From the NCBI GenBank assembly GCA_039654915.1, contig CM077599.1:71330001-71394000 (forward strand): a stretch of 64,000 nt of DNA, written 5' to 3'. Source of the stretch: Aquilaria yunnanensis (Eukaryota > Streptophyta > Magnoliopsida > Malvales > Thymelaeaceae). The first letter of the stretch is position 1. Each line of letters begins with the position of its first letter. The notes below the pieces were generated by a model. That model did not search any database. It was not told the origin of the DNA and saw nothing but the letters and a program-made list of their open reading frames with translations. The position numbers were made by a program, and so were the translations under genes. Shown here one piece after another: positions 45,420 through 58,031 of this stretch.

Positions 45420-48400
45420 TTACTTCAGCACGTCTCCGGTTTCGGCCGTTCCACCTGAAAAGAATTGCTCAGCTCTGTCAATGAAGCTACAAGGCAATCT
45501 ACAGTGCAGCATTGCAGAGGTATCCGAGAATGGTGAACTTCGTTTCGTGACTGTTTCATCGCCTATTTTTGTTGGCCGGTCTCTTTGGCTTCTCATCTTG
45601 CCAGCTCTTGAGATGGTCCCCGACAGTCCCCCTTTCAACACCCTTATGCTTCTGCTACTGATACGGCTGGACCGTATCAGATTCTTTGAATCAGAACCTT
45701 GCTGGTTCAATGGGCTAGGTTCCTCAGCTGATGAGTTTTCAAGTGCTGAATTAGTACGAACTGCAATTGAAGCATTCCTGCAAGATCTTAGCATCGAGAG
45801 CAGCATATCCACACTAAGCTCCTGTTGAACAATGCTCTTATTTTGCTCGCACCCATAGCAGGCAGCAATGAGGGTAGCGGCTAAGATAGGCATTAGTTCC
45901 AGGTCACTGAAGAACACGAACGGCAGATCGCACACCTGTTAATTCCATCTCAACCATTAGAATTTAGAAATGAATATCAATAGAATTATATCTTTCACCA
46001 GGGATATGCTGACCTTGTGAAGAATGGTAGGACTCTTGCCCCATCGAAGAACAGCCTGATTCCCAGAATGGAACAAGGCAAAATGACCAAGCAGCAGGAC
46101 AGATTCAAGTAGAAGCGAACCAATCTAAGAACATAAAACATGAATGCCTGCTTAGCAAGTACGGACTTCAAGCTAATAAATGGAGAAATTGAACTGTGAG
46201 GAAGAGAAAAGTGTAAAACGTCTAATAAAGGGGATATATTGGGAATTTAAAAAAGTCATTGGAACAAAGCAAATCCAAAATGAAGTGATTTAATCATTTA
46301 TATATTCATAATTCTGACACCGGACCAATTTCAAATAAAACTAGCAGGATTTTTTGTTTTAGCACATTACAGCACCAATTCCAAATAAAAAGAGAAAGCA
46401 GGATTCAACTCTTTCTTTTCAATCTCCACACTACAAGAGCATCTCAAAGGCTTCACAATGTCCGAATGCAGTAAAACAAACATAGCATGCACTCCGATTA
46501 TCTACATTGAATGTAATGCGGCATTAACTTGCTTGGTTGACAATAGCATCACACGCCATGATATTGCACATGCCAGCAAGGTTGATAAAATGAAAAGATG
46601 AAACCTTTAACTAACTTCATGTAAAACTAAATACATAGAGCATTGATGATCCTTAGCAAAATAACCACCAGAGAATGGCCACAGAAGATCCAAATCCAGA
46701 ATTTTGAACAAACAATAAACAGCATGTTCACCCATCTTGCAATCAACACAAGACAAAGATGAGATATCCGTAAGTATCCAAGTTCATGCTTCCTAAGCTG
46801 CTTCTCATATGGAGGTCCACTTTGTTTCCTTTTTTTTTTTTTTTTTTTTTTGGGGGGGGGGGGAGGGGGGGTGGTTTGGTGGGTTCATTGGAAGCCCATT
46901 AGGTCTATTTGGCTGATGCAAGATAGGCAGCCCTGTCACTTCTTAAACAAAAACTAGTATTAGACCTAGACCATCCATTAGACCTGGCTAGAAAAGCAGT
47001 AAGAGAAGCCCCGCTCAAAAGTATACCATCCATCAGACCTCCATACCATTCAATTCCAAAGAGAGGTATGTTATTCCAACATGGTTGTTTTTCTCCATGA
47101 TATATGGGGGGAATCTCTTGCTTTGTCTATATGTTACCACCCAGGCATCATGTAACATGCCCCTTTTACAAAGACCAACCTCACCACCCATTTTATTTCT
47201 TCAAATATACCAAGTGTCTGATTCAATGCAACACCCTGACCTAGTAGGAACACCCTAGCTAAATTATTCAAACAATTCATGCTCATATAAGCGACTATGA
47301 CCATTCATCATCCAGACTTGGGACTGGCTAAAACAACATGAATATGCATCTGATAAAATCGTCCTATCCTTTCTGCTTTTGTTGTTATAACAACAATAAA
47401 CCCTAAGAATCTTAACTCAAGTAGCACAACAACGGTATGGCATAGCTAATCTCATCTTCTATTCAAGACTGAGTGCAACATAACCTTTTATCTGATCCTT
47501 CATATATCTTCAAGCTATAATGAGTAGAAAAGGTAATATAACACCTTGATGTGATATACTTGCTTGTGGATACTTATTCTTCACCGTGACCAGAAAGATA
47601 GAAAACGTCCATGCATCATTTGTGCCATCACTTGAGCAGGTTGCTATTGTTGCCCATGATTCTCTTCTATTGTTAACTTTTTTCCATCAGTGCAAAAGTG
47701 CATGTCTATGTATTCCAGGACTTACTGAATTAGAACAAATATTATTTATTCGCATGGAGGAAATCACCTGATCATGAGCTACTTTCCATCTGCTTGAGCA
47801 ATGGGAGAGGAGAAAACTGATCAGGTGGAAAAACTCCATCTTCAGATCTGGCCTAGCCTGCAATGCATTTGAGGAGTGCAGGGAGGAGGTATAGATTAGA
47901 GCACGAATCAAAGAAAAACGTAAACTTGCATAATTTAGAAAATGACAATGAAGCCAAAATTGAGGCATGATCTTTCCCACACCAAAACTCAGAAACGAAA
48001 AGTAAACTTACTAGCATTCCCTGCATGAAATTAAGGTCCAAAAGCGCTAGATTGTTCAAAACCTTCAGCACCCCAGTTGCTACTTCTTCAAAATTCGATG
48101 GTAGCACATCTGAGACCTAAAACACGGTTGATTCTCATCAATGGGCCCAACTAAAAAAAACCCAAATGACCAAAAACAATATGGGATCAGGGTTTTTTCC
48201 CAGCCTCACTGCAGCCCAGACATAGCAGTGACTGAAAAATGATTGCAGTAAGCATTAAAAGCCAAACACTCTGCTTATGGTACTCAACATAGTTAACATA
48301 CTACAAATTGGTAAAAATTTTATATGGCTTAGCCATTTTGATAAGCAACATCCACCTTGTTGTGTGGTCCAAAATGCTCCAAAAGAACGATGAAAAATAA

Positions 48401-51400
48401 AAGGAAATACTAGATCATGGTGACGTTACCTGCTCGGATGATAATCTATTATTCGCCTGCAGGAGCACACTTGTCAATAGGGAAGGCAGACTGACTAACC
48501 CTGTTTCAGATATGGCAGAAAGAAGAAAAGCCACTGGCTGTTTCAAATTTGTTTGATTTGAGCTGGATATAGCATCATTTATTTCCTCCACAGTGGCAAA
48601 TAGATGTTTCTCATCTTTATGCTCAACTGAGGTTCCCTGACCTTCATCTGGCACACCTACCTTATTTGCTCCAGAATCACTTGATTTAACAACCTTACTC
48701 TCTTGTACATCTTTCTTTGGTGATGCTGATTCATCACTCTTCTGTACTGTACAAACTTCATCTAAGGGTCTATCATCTAGTACATCTGGCCCAGGCTCAA
48801 TGCCAGAAGAGTTAACTAACACAGGGGATTTAGAGCATTCAGAGACATCATGCACAGCACTAGCATCTTCACCATAATTTCTTAGAACAATTTGGTTCGG
48901 AAAAAAATCACAATTGATGAAATTACGAGAGTTCATGTTGGATGTCAACACTACCAGTAGATTAATACTCAAGAGGATAGATGAAGGAAATGGCAACCCT
49001 TCCACCTGGGGTCTATCATACAAAGCAAAAAGGTCTCGGAGCCGATGAATGACGCGATAGGCAACCAACAATTCAAGCAAGCCATCACGCATTTGAAGCT
49101 GTCTTTCATCAGAGTTTACATGACCAATAATTGTAGAGACAGTCCATAAGAAACCATCCAAGACTTCAGAGATTGACTCAAAATTTTCAACTGATGTTTT
49201 GGCAGATCCTGTGTTGATATTCCCTTGTACATTTAATGATGCAGCAATCTTTATGTAGTTCTCCAAGGCTGCAGACAGCATGGGAATAACTGGAGGTAAA
49301 AGATTCTGAGCAAGGAAATAACTCCTGTTTGCAGGTGCAGATAAAGCCACCCTCAAAAGTCTTAAAAGGTGAATTGTCAGTTGGCAAGCTTCCGGTTTTG
49401 ATGTATGAGAAGCAGGCAAGGCAGAGGCAATAAAATCAAGCAGGCCAGCTTGTCGACAAGCATCCAGTTCAGGGTCTTTTCCTTCCAAGAACTGCTTCAT
49501 GAAGAGTTTTACAATTATAACGGATGGCACTGCAAAAAATTTTCCCCTCCACCCCACCCACAAACACAGGCACAGATGAATGCATGCAACACAAGATAAG
49601 AAAAGAGAAACCACAAAAGAGGAAAAAGAAAAACCAGAAGAGAAGTAGCCACAAATCTTGTCAGTAGAAGGACCTTATGCAACTCAGAAATATAAGGTGA
49701 TTAGATCAATTAAAAAGGATGGAAATACTTATGTATAACATGGCTGCACAAACTTCAGAAAATGCTATATGCATTAAAAGACTGAACATTTGTTGAATCT
49801 GTATGTTTGTAATCCACAAAATGCTGCATAACTATAATCACGTTAAAAGGCTGTAAGAGGGAGGAACTTGGATGTAAATACAATAATACACTCTCAAAAC
49901 TAGCCCAACAGATATCTCCTAGATTCTGATTCAAGATCTCCTTGAAATCTAAATGCAAACTTTTCCTTTGTTGGAACATCAGAAATTGCATGGAAAATTA
50001 AAATTAGGTTCAAAATCCAAAACAATTACCTTGATCATTTCGACAGTTATTAGTCCAATGCTGGAAGCTCCTTTTCTTGCTTGACGAAGTTTCTGGAGTT
50101 CCTGAAGCCACCTCCCAATTTTCACTCTGGCAGTTCCTACAGTTGTTCGATATCCAATACCAGCATTCTCAGCATTGGCAGGATGCTCCGGGTAATCATA
50201 TTTGAGAGCCATGAGCCTTTGTCGAATTCTTTTAATCCTTTTTTTAAGTGAGTGCTGCAAGGTGCCGTTGCCTGTAACAGGTGTAGATGTTCCCAATATA
50301 GCAGTGTTAGGTGCTTGATAATCATCACCATTGTTTGTTGGTGTAGATCTGCCTAGTCCCTCCTTAGGCCGCCGCAGTAAAGGTGAAGATTGATCCCTAA
50401 AATCCATAGAAGCTCTCTCTCGTATCTGCTCCAGGTAAACTTTGCGACGCTGCTCACTTTCACTAAGCTTCTCAGCCAGTTTTTGAGCCAACAATTCAGC
50501 TTCCTCTTGCTGAGCTCTGGCTCTTTCCTCCCTCCTTCGAAGCTGCTCTATGGCCCGTGCCTCACGAGCTGCACTGGATGCCTTACGTTCCTCCTCTCTT
50601 CTAAGTTGAGCTTCTTCCTTCTTCCGCTGTGTCTCAGCAAGACGTTGCAACTTTTCAGCTTCAATGAGTTTTCTGCGTTCAGAAACAGCCTCCTCCCGGG
50701 CCATATCTTCTTTCTGTTTAATTCTCATCACTTGAAGTTTTTCTGCTCGTCTCAATTCTGAATCATGCAATTTCTGACGCAAAATGAACTTTTTATTTTC
50801 TTCATTTAATGAAGTAATGAAACGAACTTCATTGACTTTGCTGCTTTCGTCACCAGCTCTCCTGACTACTTCCGCTATATAAGCTTCATGTCGCAATTCA
50901 CTACGCTGGTGGCGTGCATACATGCCTTCTCGTAATTTCATAGTGCGGACAGCTTGCCATTCAGTGACACGAATCAGTTTCTCCGAGGTACGCTGCAGTT
51001 TCTGAACTCTTTCATTCTCCAATTCATTTCTGATTCTCATAGCGCGTGCATGCTTTTCTTCTGCTTCTTTTTTCAAATCCAGTGAGGTTTTTTTCCTTTT
51101 CTCAGGAGTCATTAGTTTTTCATGCAAAGTTCTGACTCGCTCAGTGCTTTTCCTTCTTATCCCTGGAGAGTGTGATATGCGAGAGGAACCCTGGAAAGGA
51201 GAAGAAAGAATGTCTTCCCAATTCCTCTTCTCTTTCCAAGCATCCATGGTTTTCCATGCTGCTGAATTTCTCCTATCCTTGTCCTTTTCAGGAGGTATCG
51301 ATTTCTTCATGTGCTCAGCAGCTTTGAGGTTCTTATTCTCAGCAGCGTTTTCTGTTGATATCCTATCTTTCTTAAAAAGAAGCTTCTCGGTTTCAGAACT

Positions 51401-54400
51401 AAAACATTCTCTTCTGCTTCTTCCAGAACTGTCCTTAGCAGGCCTTGATGATACAAAATCATATGCTGATGAGTTCTTTGCTGGGTCTCGACCACTTACT
51501 TTACTGGACTTGCCAGAATCAACTCCATTTGTTTTCCCTTGACTGACATCTGAAGGTTTGCTCTGTTTTCTTGACTTCATACCAGAGTCTTGAACAATAC
51601 TTGTCAACTCAGTTGATATGACTGTCTTTTTCAGATCACCTGAAACATTACCATGATTGGAATAGTCAAGTACCTGGGATCTCACATCATTAGACTTAGA
51701 CCGGCTTGCCCTTTCCTGCTGAATCTTATTAAAAGCCTCAAGTGATGAAGATAGTATCTCTGCTCTATGTGGAGATGTCGTCATTCGGCGAACCTGCATT
51801 AAGCATGAAGCAACTGAATTTTTTCATATTAGACAACTCAAGATATGCATACGAGGAATGTAAATAGGTGAACAACTATCAGAAGATTCTATATGATATG
51901 GATGTACAATCATTCCCACACAGTTATGCTCGTGTACAGAACCATGGCTCAAACCGGTAAGATGAAGCATGAAAAAAATCATATAAGTTGCCAGAGGTCT
52001 GGAATTATTTTCCACTGGTGCTTTCAATCTTTTTTCTCAGATAAATCAAAAAGTACACTAACAATTAGCAAGCATACCAATTGAAGAATAAAAACCGAAT
52101 AAGAACAGGCACACAAAACCAATCAAGACACATATATAGCCAAAAGGAAGCAGCAACCAATAAAGCAATTATTTGTCAAAAATTTTAATCAATGGTCCAC
52201 AGGCTGCAAATGATGTGCCACTGTTCATTGCATTGTCCCTAATGATGCAACCCAATTCTAAAGACAGTTCAACAGATGGAAACAGTAATGTTTTACATAG
52301 ATGTGTTACAGTGGCTGAACTTGATCAATAATCCACACAGCACTCGTTAGCATAATGAGAATGCAAATCATTTGTGCAGACTTCTCTTTCCGCTAGTTTG
52401 AAAGGTAAAGACACCTCCATACCGTCATACTTACACTCTAAATTCATTTTCCCCCAATCAACTTCTGCTTAAGTTTTCAAACTGCACGTAAGGAGCAAAC
52501 ATCTCTGAAAGAAATCTGTTTAGAAATATCAAGGAAAGAAAAAAGTCTGTTCTTGAAGAAGCTTCCAATCAATGAACAAAAGGCATCCAGATTTCGCTTT
52601 GGAAACAGGCCGCTTTCCATCAATCTGGTATGCAAGAATAGAAGTAAAATTAGAAATGAGAGGATCCATGTTATCTTACCTCCCAGGAGAGAGCATGTGG
52701 CCTTCGATGCTCAGTTTTTAAAGTGATATGTCCATCAACTGATTGGGACGAGGATCTTTTCACATTTTCAAACTCCTCAGCTCTACTAGTTAGTTCTTTA
52801 AAATCAGAGGCAGCCTCTTCAAGAACAAGAATGGCTTCTTTCATCTGCTCTAAATCACATTCTAGTTCACAAAGAAGATACAGCTCATCTACTGCCCTAT
52901 TAAGATTCTCAAAAAGAAAGCACCAAAGCCGCTCTCGAAATCTTTCTTTGCTTTCACCAGAATCAAAATCAAGCGAAGTTGTGGTAGGAGCTCTTGATAG
53001 ATCATGTTGCAATCTACCAACTGCTGAACTGTGAGTATCTGCCATAGACATGTGAACCAAAATTTCACTATCACTCTTTCCAGGTGCTACTGACTGTGTA
53101 TCTAGTAAAGGTACCTCTGCAGTTGAACCATCTTTTATGTCTAACTCATCAGGAATTTCAGAATTAAATTGCTGCAACACAGCTTTAGGCTCATGAACTT
53201 CCAGCAGTGCACCAGAAGTTTCAGAAGATAGACTGGTAGGATTACAATGCTCATCCTCTATTGATTTGATCTGCTCAGGGAATAAATCATTGCAGTTTGA
53301 AGCATCAAGATCAACCTTGCCAACAATTTGGTCATTGAGAACTTGCACTACTGCTCCTTCTGAAGATTTTCCACTTAAGTCTTTACGGATATCCTCTGCT
53401 GATTCATCTTTATGAACCTGTTGTGTCATCAGATGAGAATCAATAAGATTAGCAGTGCTTGGGGCATCCATTTGCAAATTTGTATAAGAAGGACCATGTG
53501 GATCTGTGTCCTGCTGATGCTCATGTTCATGACATGCAGACAAATCATCACCATTGATAATACCAAACTTAATTCCAGATCCAAGACGCTTCTCCTTATG
53601 CACCATCAGTGCATCTTCTTCTAAATCACCCCACTTTATTTTGCTACGTCCATTAGGCTTATTTTTCAATGGAGGCATTTGGCCACCTTCCCTGTCATTA
53701 TTGGAACTTTTAATGGACGAAGAAGGGCTGTTGGAATGTTCCATATCTCGTTTACCTGCAGATTTATATCCCAGATCAAGATCCTGCACACAATTTCCCG
53801 ACTCCACCATAACACTGCTACCTTCCCTATTTACAAAACTAGTTCCCCTATTCTGAAGCTGGTTTCTCCGCTCAGTTTTTGCATTTTGCCAATGTGACAA
53901 ATGCTGATTGCAACCTGAACTAGAAGTGTTTTTTGCTGAAAATCCTCCAACCCAATTTTGCAGGGAAAACTTTGAGCTACTTCTGTGCTTCTGTGTGAAA
54001 AAAAAAATAAAAAACTATAAAAATAAGGTGAAATAAAAAAGTTAAAAGCAATTAGGAAGGTAAAAAGAGCAGAGAACTTAAGAATCGAGAAATTGATTCA
54101 TAAGGCAAGCAACATGTACCATCAATTGTTCATTCAAAGATATTATATCGTATTTACGAGGAGTAAATAGAAGGAAAGAAACATACTACATGCATCATCC
54201 AAAAGCTCAAATGTATCCAGAATGGTGACCGGAAAAGATTGGCAGATAAAAACTCTGTTAAACGGCAGCTGTCTTAAGAAACAAATCTTGAAGAGAATGG
54301 TACATAAGTCATATTTTGGCAAAGAGGCTGAACAGATGCACATACATAATGCAAAATCGTGCAAGTATGGAATTTTAATTGAGCATCACTTCGAACCCAC

Positions 54401-54790
54401 TTTAAAAAATGAATATGAAGAGCAGTTTACTTAAAAAATGAATCTTTAAGTTTCATATCCAGTCCTGCAAAAAGACTTGGGAACTTAGTTCCCTCACTCA
54501 ACCTTCTTTAAATTACTTAAAACTCAATGTTACACAGTTAGATAAACAAGAAAAAAAAATCTACACCTTAAGAAAGAATAGGCCAAATCAGTAACTAATG
54601 ATCACAGAGGCTCAGAACACTTACTCAGCTACCAACTTCCAGAAAATGAAAAGGCCTAGCAACAGAAAGCAATAATAGTAAAGAACACGCTAGACTAAAA
54701 GTTGCCAAGTTTTAGACAAGCGAGGACCTTTTTAACTTCAAACCATCCGGTGCCCTGATCATCAGCTGCTAATCTACCGTTATCCATCAT
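45420..54790 (-). CDS. SCAPER homologue (S phase cyclin A-associated protein in the ER)
   Basis: Exons, in minus order: 54790-54728, 53990-52680, 51793-50030, 49491-48430, 48116-48012, 47857-47768, 46124-46014 and 45935-45420. All are GT-AG and phase 0, 5022 nt and 1673 residues, close to the size I recall for plant members. The start is ATGATGGATAACGG at 54790 (MMDN...DDQGTGWFEVKK), the plant-typical N-terminus. Residues about 373-430 (RERLWCFLFENLNRAVDELY onward) match the conserved SCAPER N-terminal domain. About 676-919 is a long charged coiled coil rich in Arg/Glu/Lys. The C-terminal third (exons 4-8) is helical and conserved: FIASALPASHTSKPEACQ, LLSHCSSRWKVAHDQ, VLRWGKSPTILHK, ACYGCEQNKSIVQQE. 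Human SCAPER is ER-associated, binds cyclin A/CDK2 and takes part in tubulin mRNA autoregulation; a role in the plant is inference. No break was seen. Confidence 0.94.
46829..46873. repeat. Poly-T / poly-G homopolymer junction in a SCAPER intron
   Basis: About 23 T are followed directly by about 12 G, then A and a further G run. It lies in the 1.64-kb intron between the exons at 46124 and 47768. The T run could be the poly-A tail of a minus-strand retroposed sequence, but no element is recognisable next to it. Homopolymer lengths in such runs are error-prone. Confidence 0.7.
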
Positions 54791-56416
54791 CTACAAATCA
54801 AAAGTTTGACCACCCAAAAAATTTCAATGGACACAACAGATGATCAATAATTAGCCATAAAAACTTATCGTTTTCGTACAACAGGACAGAAGCACAATTT
54901 CTTCCATTGATATGATCAAAATCGAACCGGGTAACCAAAAACTTCAACTATTATTGAACAATCGCAAGGTTGCGAGACTGAAGAGTCTTGTCACAAACAA
55001 CAAGTTGGTGTTGAACGGCAATGGCAGCTAAAGAAGCGAACTTTAACTCAAGGAAGTCCAAGCTCGATCGAATTGACGAGTTTAAATGGTCGCTCCGAAG
55101 AGGAGATTGGGTTTCCCTTTTTTCCTTTTCCAAGGAAAGGGCGGGGTTCACAGGTAATGCAGGTTTTTCTAGGGTTTCCCCATTGATCGTTCGGGGAAGA
55201 AGATGGAGAGCGAAGGACAGACGAGGGAAAATGTCTTTGAGCTTTTCGCTCTATTTTTTATTTTATTTTTATTTTTTTTAAAAAACAACGTACTTTTTTG
55301 CTACGTTTGCTGGAGAATAATTTTGCAACTGAATTTTTTTCGTGAGTGAATATGTCATTAATTTTTTCAAAACGTATAAAATTATTATTAATATTTAGAA
55401 TAAGGAGATGTTAACCATTATAGTACTTGATGGTGAAAATATTCCACTAAAATAAATAATAATTCATCACTAAAATAAAGAAAATTTACCATGTTTCACG
55501 CTAAAGAGCTGCTCACACATCATAACATGTCCGGTTATGTCTTTACATTTCATCTATATCAATAAAATATTATAATATAATCGCTCTGTCAACATGTTTT
55601 AACATGTCTTTAACTTTAGTGGCAAATATGCTTATAAAGAAAATGGCGAAATAAAAATTAAAGATAAATTCCAACAGTTAGCCAATTCTTGACTCATTTT
55701 GCAACCTGAGCTCAGTTCTTTCAATTTTTAAAATATTGCTTTCTCGTTAACTCTTAAAAATTCTGACACCATTGATCATGAAGAAAAAGAGTTTTCCTAT
55801 GCTTAAACAATACCTTGTACACTTCTATTGTTCATTATTGCATATATTTTTCACCTATCTTCCACTCTTTAGTTCCACTTAACCATTGTTCATTTTACAA
55901 GAACCAAAACAATTCGCTAGTCACCTTTTGTCTGCAGACCAAAACAACCGCCTAGTAGAATTGTCCACCAAATAATGTCGGCTCAACTCGTGCAAAGGTT
56001 TACTATTGCTTCATTTTGCTTCATTGCCCATACATACAATGTTCCCCCTCAATCATAGTTTTTAATTGTATTACAATGAAACAAATAATTCTACTTACAT
56101 ACCTAGTGAAGTGTCATTGTTTGCCACTTCATCATCAACCAAATTTCAAATTGCATCCATCTTGTAAGTGCAACCTTTAAGTTACACTTTTTTCTTCCTT
56201 AATCATATGTTTGTCATGCATTCCTACGTCAACTTTTTCATAGGTTGGAGCTTTAACATAACCCGCGGACTTCTTATGCTTCACACATGCCTATCCAATT
56301 AGCACACAACATGCTTGTGACACATAAAGTGTAATCTCGTTTCTTTTTAACTTTATATTTATTTAAGTCAGCATACATATCTTACAATTTCATTTTGGAC
56401 CATCTCTAAAATATTA
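54791..56416. other. SCAPER 5' region and intergenic DNA
   Basis: The first 450 bp or so should include the 5' UTR and promoter of the minus-strand SCAPER gene; G/C content is higher around 55020-55220, as is common near transcription starts. From 55300 onward the DNA is A/T-rich with no recognised gene. Words such as ACATGTTTTAACATGTCTTTAA (55590-55615) and the reverse-type GACATGTTAAGACATGTTAAG (56985-57010) hint at ends of an old element, not resolved. Confidence 0.4.
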
Positions 56417-56649
56417 CTCCCTCCATCCAATAAATTTTGACACATTTGACTTTTTGTTGTATTTTGACTCAATTTTATTCATATTATTGTTTGTTAAAAA
56501 AAATTAAAAAAAATATTTTTAGAAACTACATATCTTGAATTATCATTCATATACAAAGATTTTGTATTTATATATTAAAATGTTAAAAATAAAAAATCAT
56601 AGATTAATTGCCAAAAATAAATGGAGCAAAACTTTTGGAACGGAAGGAG
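56417..56649. mobile_element. Stowaway MITE (Tc1/mariner-derived, 233 bp)
   Basis: The left end is CTCCCTCCATCCAATAAATT and the right end on the minus strand is CTCCTTCCGTTCCAAAAGTT, the standard Stowaway termini. TA flanks both sides (56415-56416 and 56650-56651). It is A/T-rich, non-coding and of typical length. Confidence 0.9.
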
Positions 56650-58031
56650 TATATACTAAATCAAACTTACTCACCATTTTCACATGATTGACTCATAGAA
56701 GATTGTGACGTTACTACTAAGTTCCCTAAAGTAGATTATCCTTTCAATGTATGATGTCCCTTCCCCTACACATGATGTAAAATTAAACTCATTTGATTTA
56801 TCTTCCAAATCCATCTTTAACTTACTCTTTATACACCATTTACAAGATGCTTTTGTATATGAAACATTGTCTCATTCGTTAGACAATTTATGGGCAAAAT
56901 GGGCAATCGTGTCATAAAATATAAGACAGAGAGTAATTTTGTCACTAAAGTATTTTCAAAACAGGCATATTTACCATTACCATTGACGACATGTTAAGAC
57001 ATGTTAAGAGGATGATGATGTGGTAGTATTTTGTTGACGTGGAATCGATGTGAAGACATAGGGATATGGTCATTTGACTCAGCGATTAGTAAAAAGGAAA
57101 AACTATAGTATAGCCATTCAAATTATATTTGTTCCTTTTTTTCACCCTAATCTTTCATCTCCAACACCAAAGTCACCATCTCCAACTTATCTTCCTCAAC
57201 CTGTTGGAAATGGAAGGCCAAATAAATGCACCGGTGAATTTTTCCATCATAATTCCTCTTCAACTTGCTCACACAACTGCCACAATTTCAATTCCAGCTA
57301 CAGCAACCTAAGCTCATGGATTTGCTTAACTCTAACGATGGTAACTGCCAGGTAATTGTTGCTTGTTGGCTGTACTCACCGGGTAATTATTGCTACTACC
57401 GGGTAATTATTGCTACTATTGCTCCTAGAAGCAACTGCCACCCCGTCTCAGACATTGCCGCGGTTCTTATGTGTTGCCAGCAACCAGTGACACTGTATCG
57501 AGGAGAAAAAGGGGACGCATCCCATCCCTGCCATGCCTTGTGTGCAATTCGTTGCCATCCTACGGCCCCTACTTTGTCCGCCCCTTTTGGATGTCGTTAC
57601 CATCACTGACATTAAAGCCCAGCCTCCCAATTATCCCAAAATTGTCACTGTCAAGAGAATCAGGGATATACCCATTTCCTAACCCGTCTAACCCACAAAC
57701 TAGATCAAATGCACCAATTGTTTGGCTGATATGCCTAGTGTTTTTTTTCCAACTAATCCAACTCACCCCGATCCTGATGAAATATTCTTTGTGATAGTGA
57801 AATATTTCCACCGTTAAGTGTCATAGTAATAAATATTTTCCTGTTCCAAAACATTGATGGCAAACATGCCCATTTAAAAAATGTCTGTGGCAAATTTGCC
57901 AAAAAAAAAAAGTTTAGCCAAATTTACTTTCCTCCTTATACTTTAATAGCAAAATTGCCCTTTTTGCCGATGATTTATGAATATAACTAGAAAACAACAG
58001 ACATCAAAATTAATTAGAATCTGTAAGTGAA
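56650..58031. other. Intergenic DNA without a recognised gene
   Basis: Several overlapping open stretches at 57070-57810 have no recognisable motif. A 20-bp unit, ACCGGGTAATTATTGCTACT, is repeated twice in tandem at 57378-57417. Nothing else could be supported. Confidence 0.4.

Noticed and set aside
45481..45828. 115-codon plus-strand open frame
   Set aside because: Antisense shadow of the last SCAPER exon.
51144..51542. Plus-strand open frames (also 50390-50761, 52723-53034) opposite SCAPER
   Set aside because: They lie opposite strongly conserved coiled-coil and N-terminal coding sequence and have no independent motifs.
57074..57811. Cluster of overlapping open frames on both strands
   Set aside because: None shows a known motif, and they overlap in several frames, as expected of locally G/C-richer DNA.
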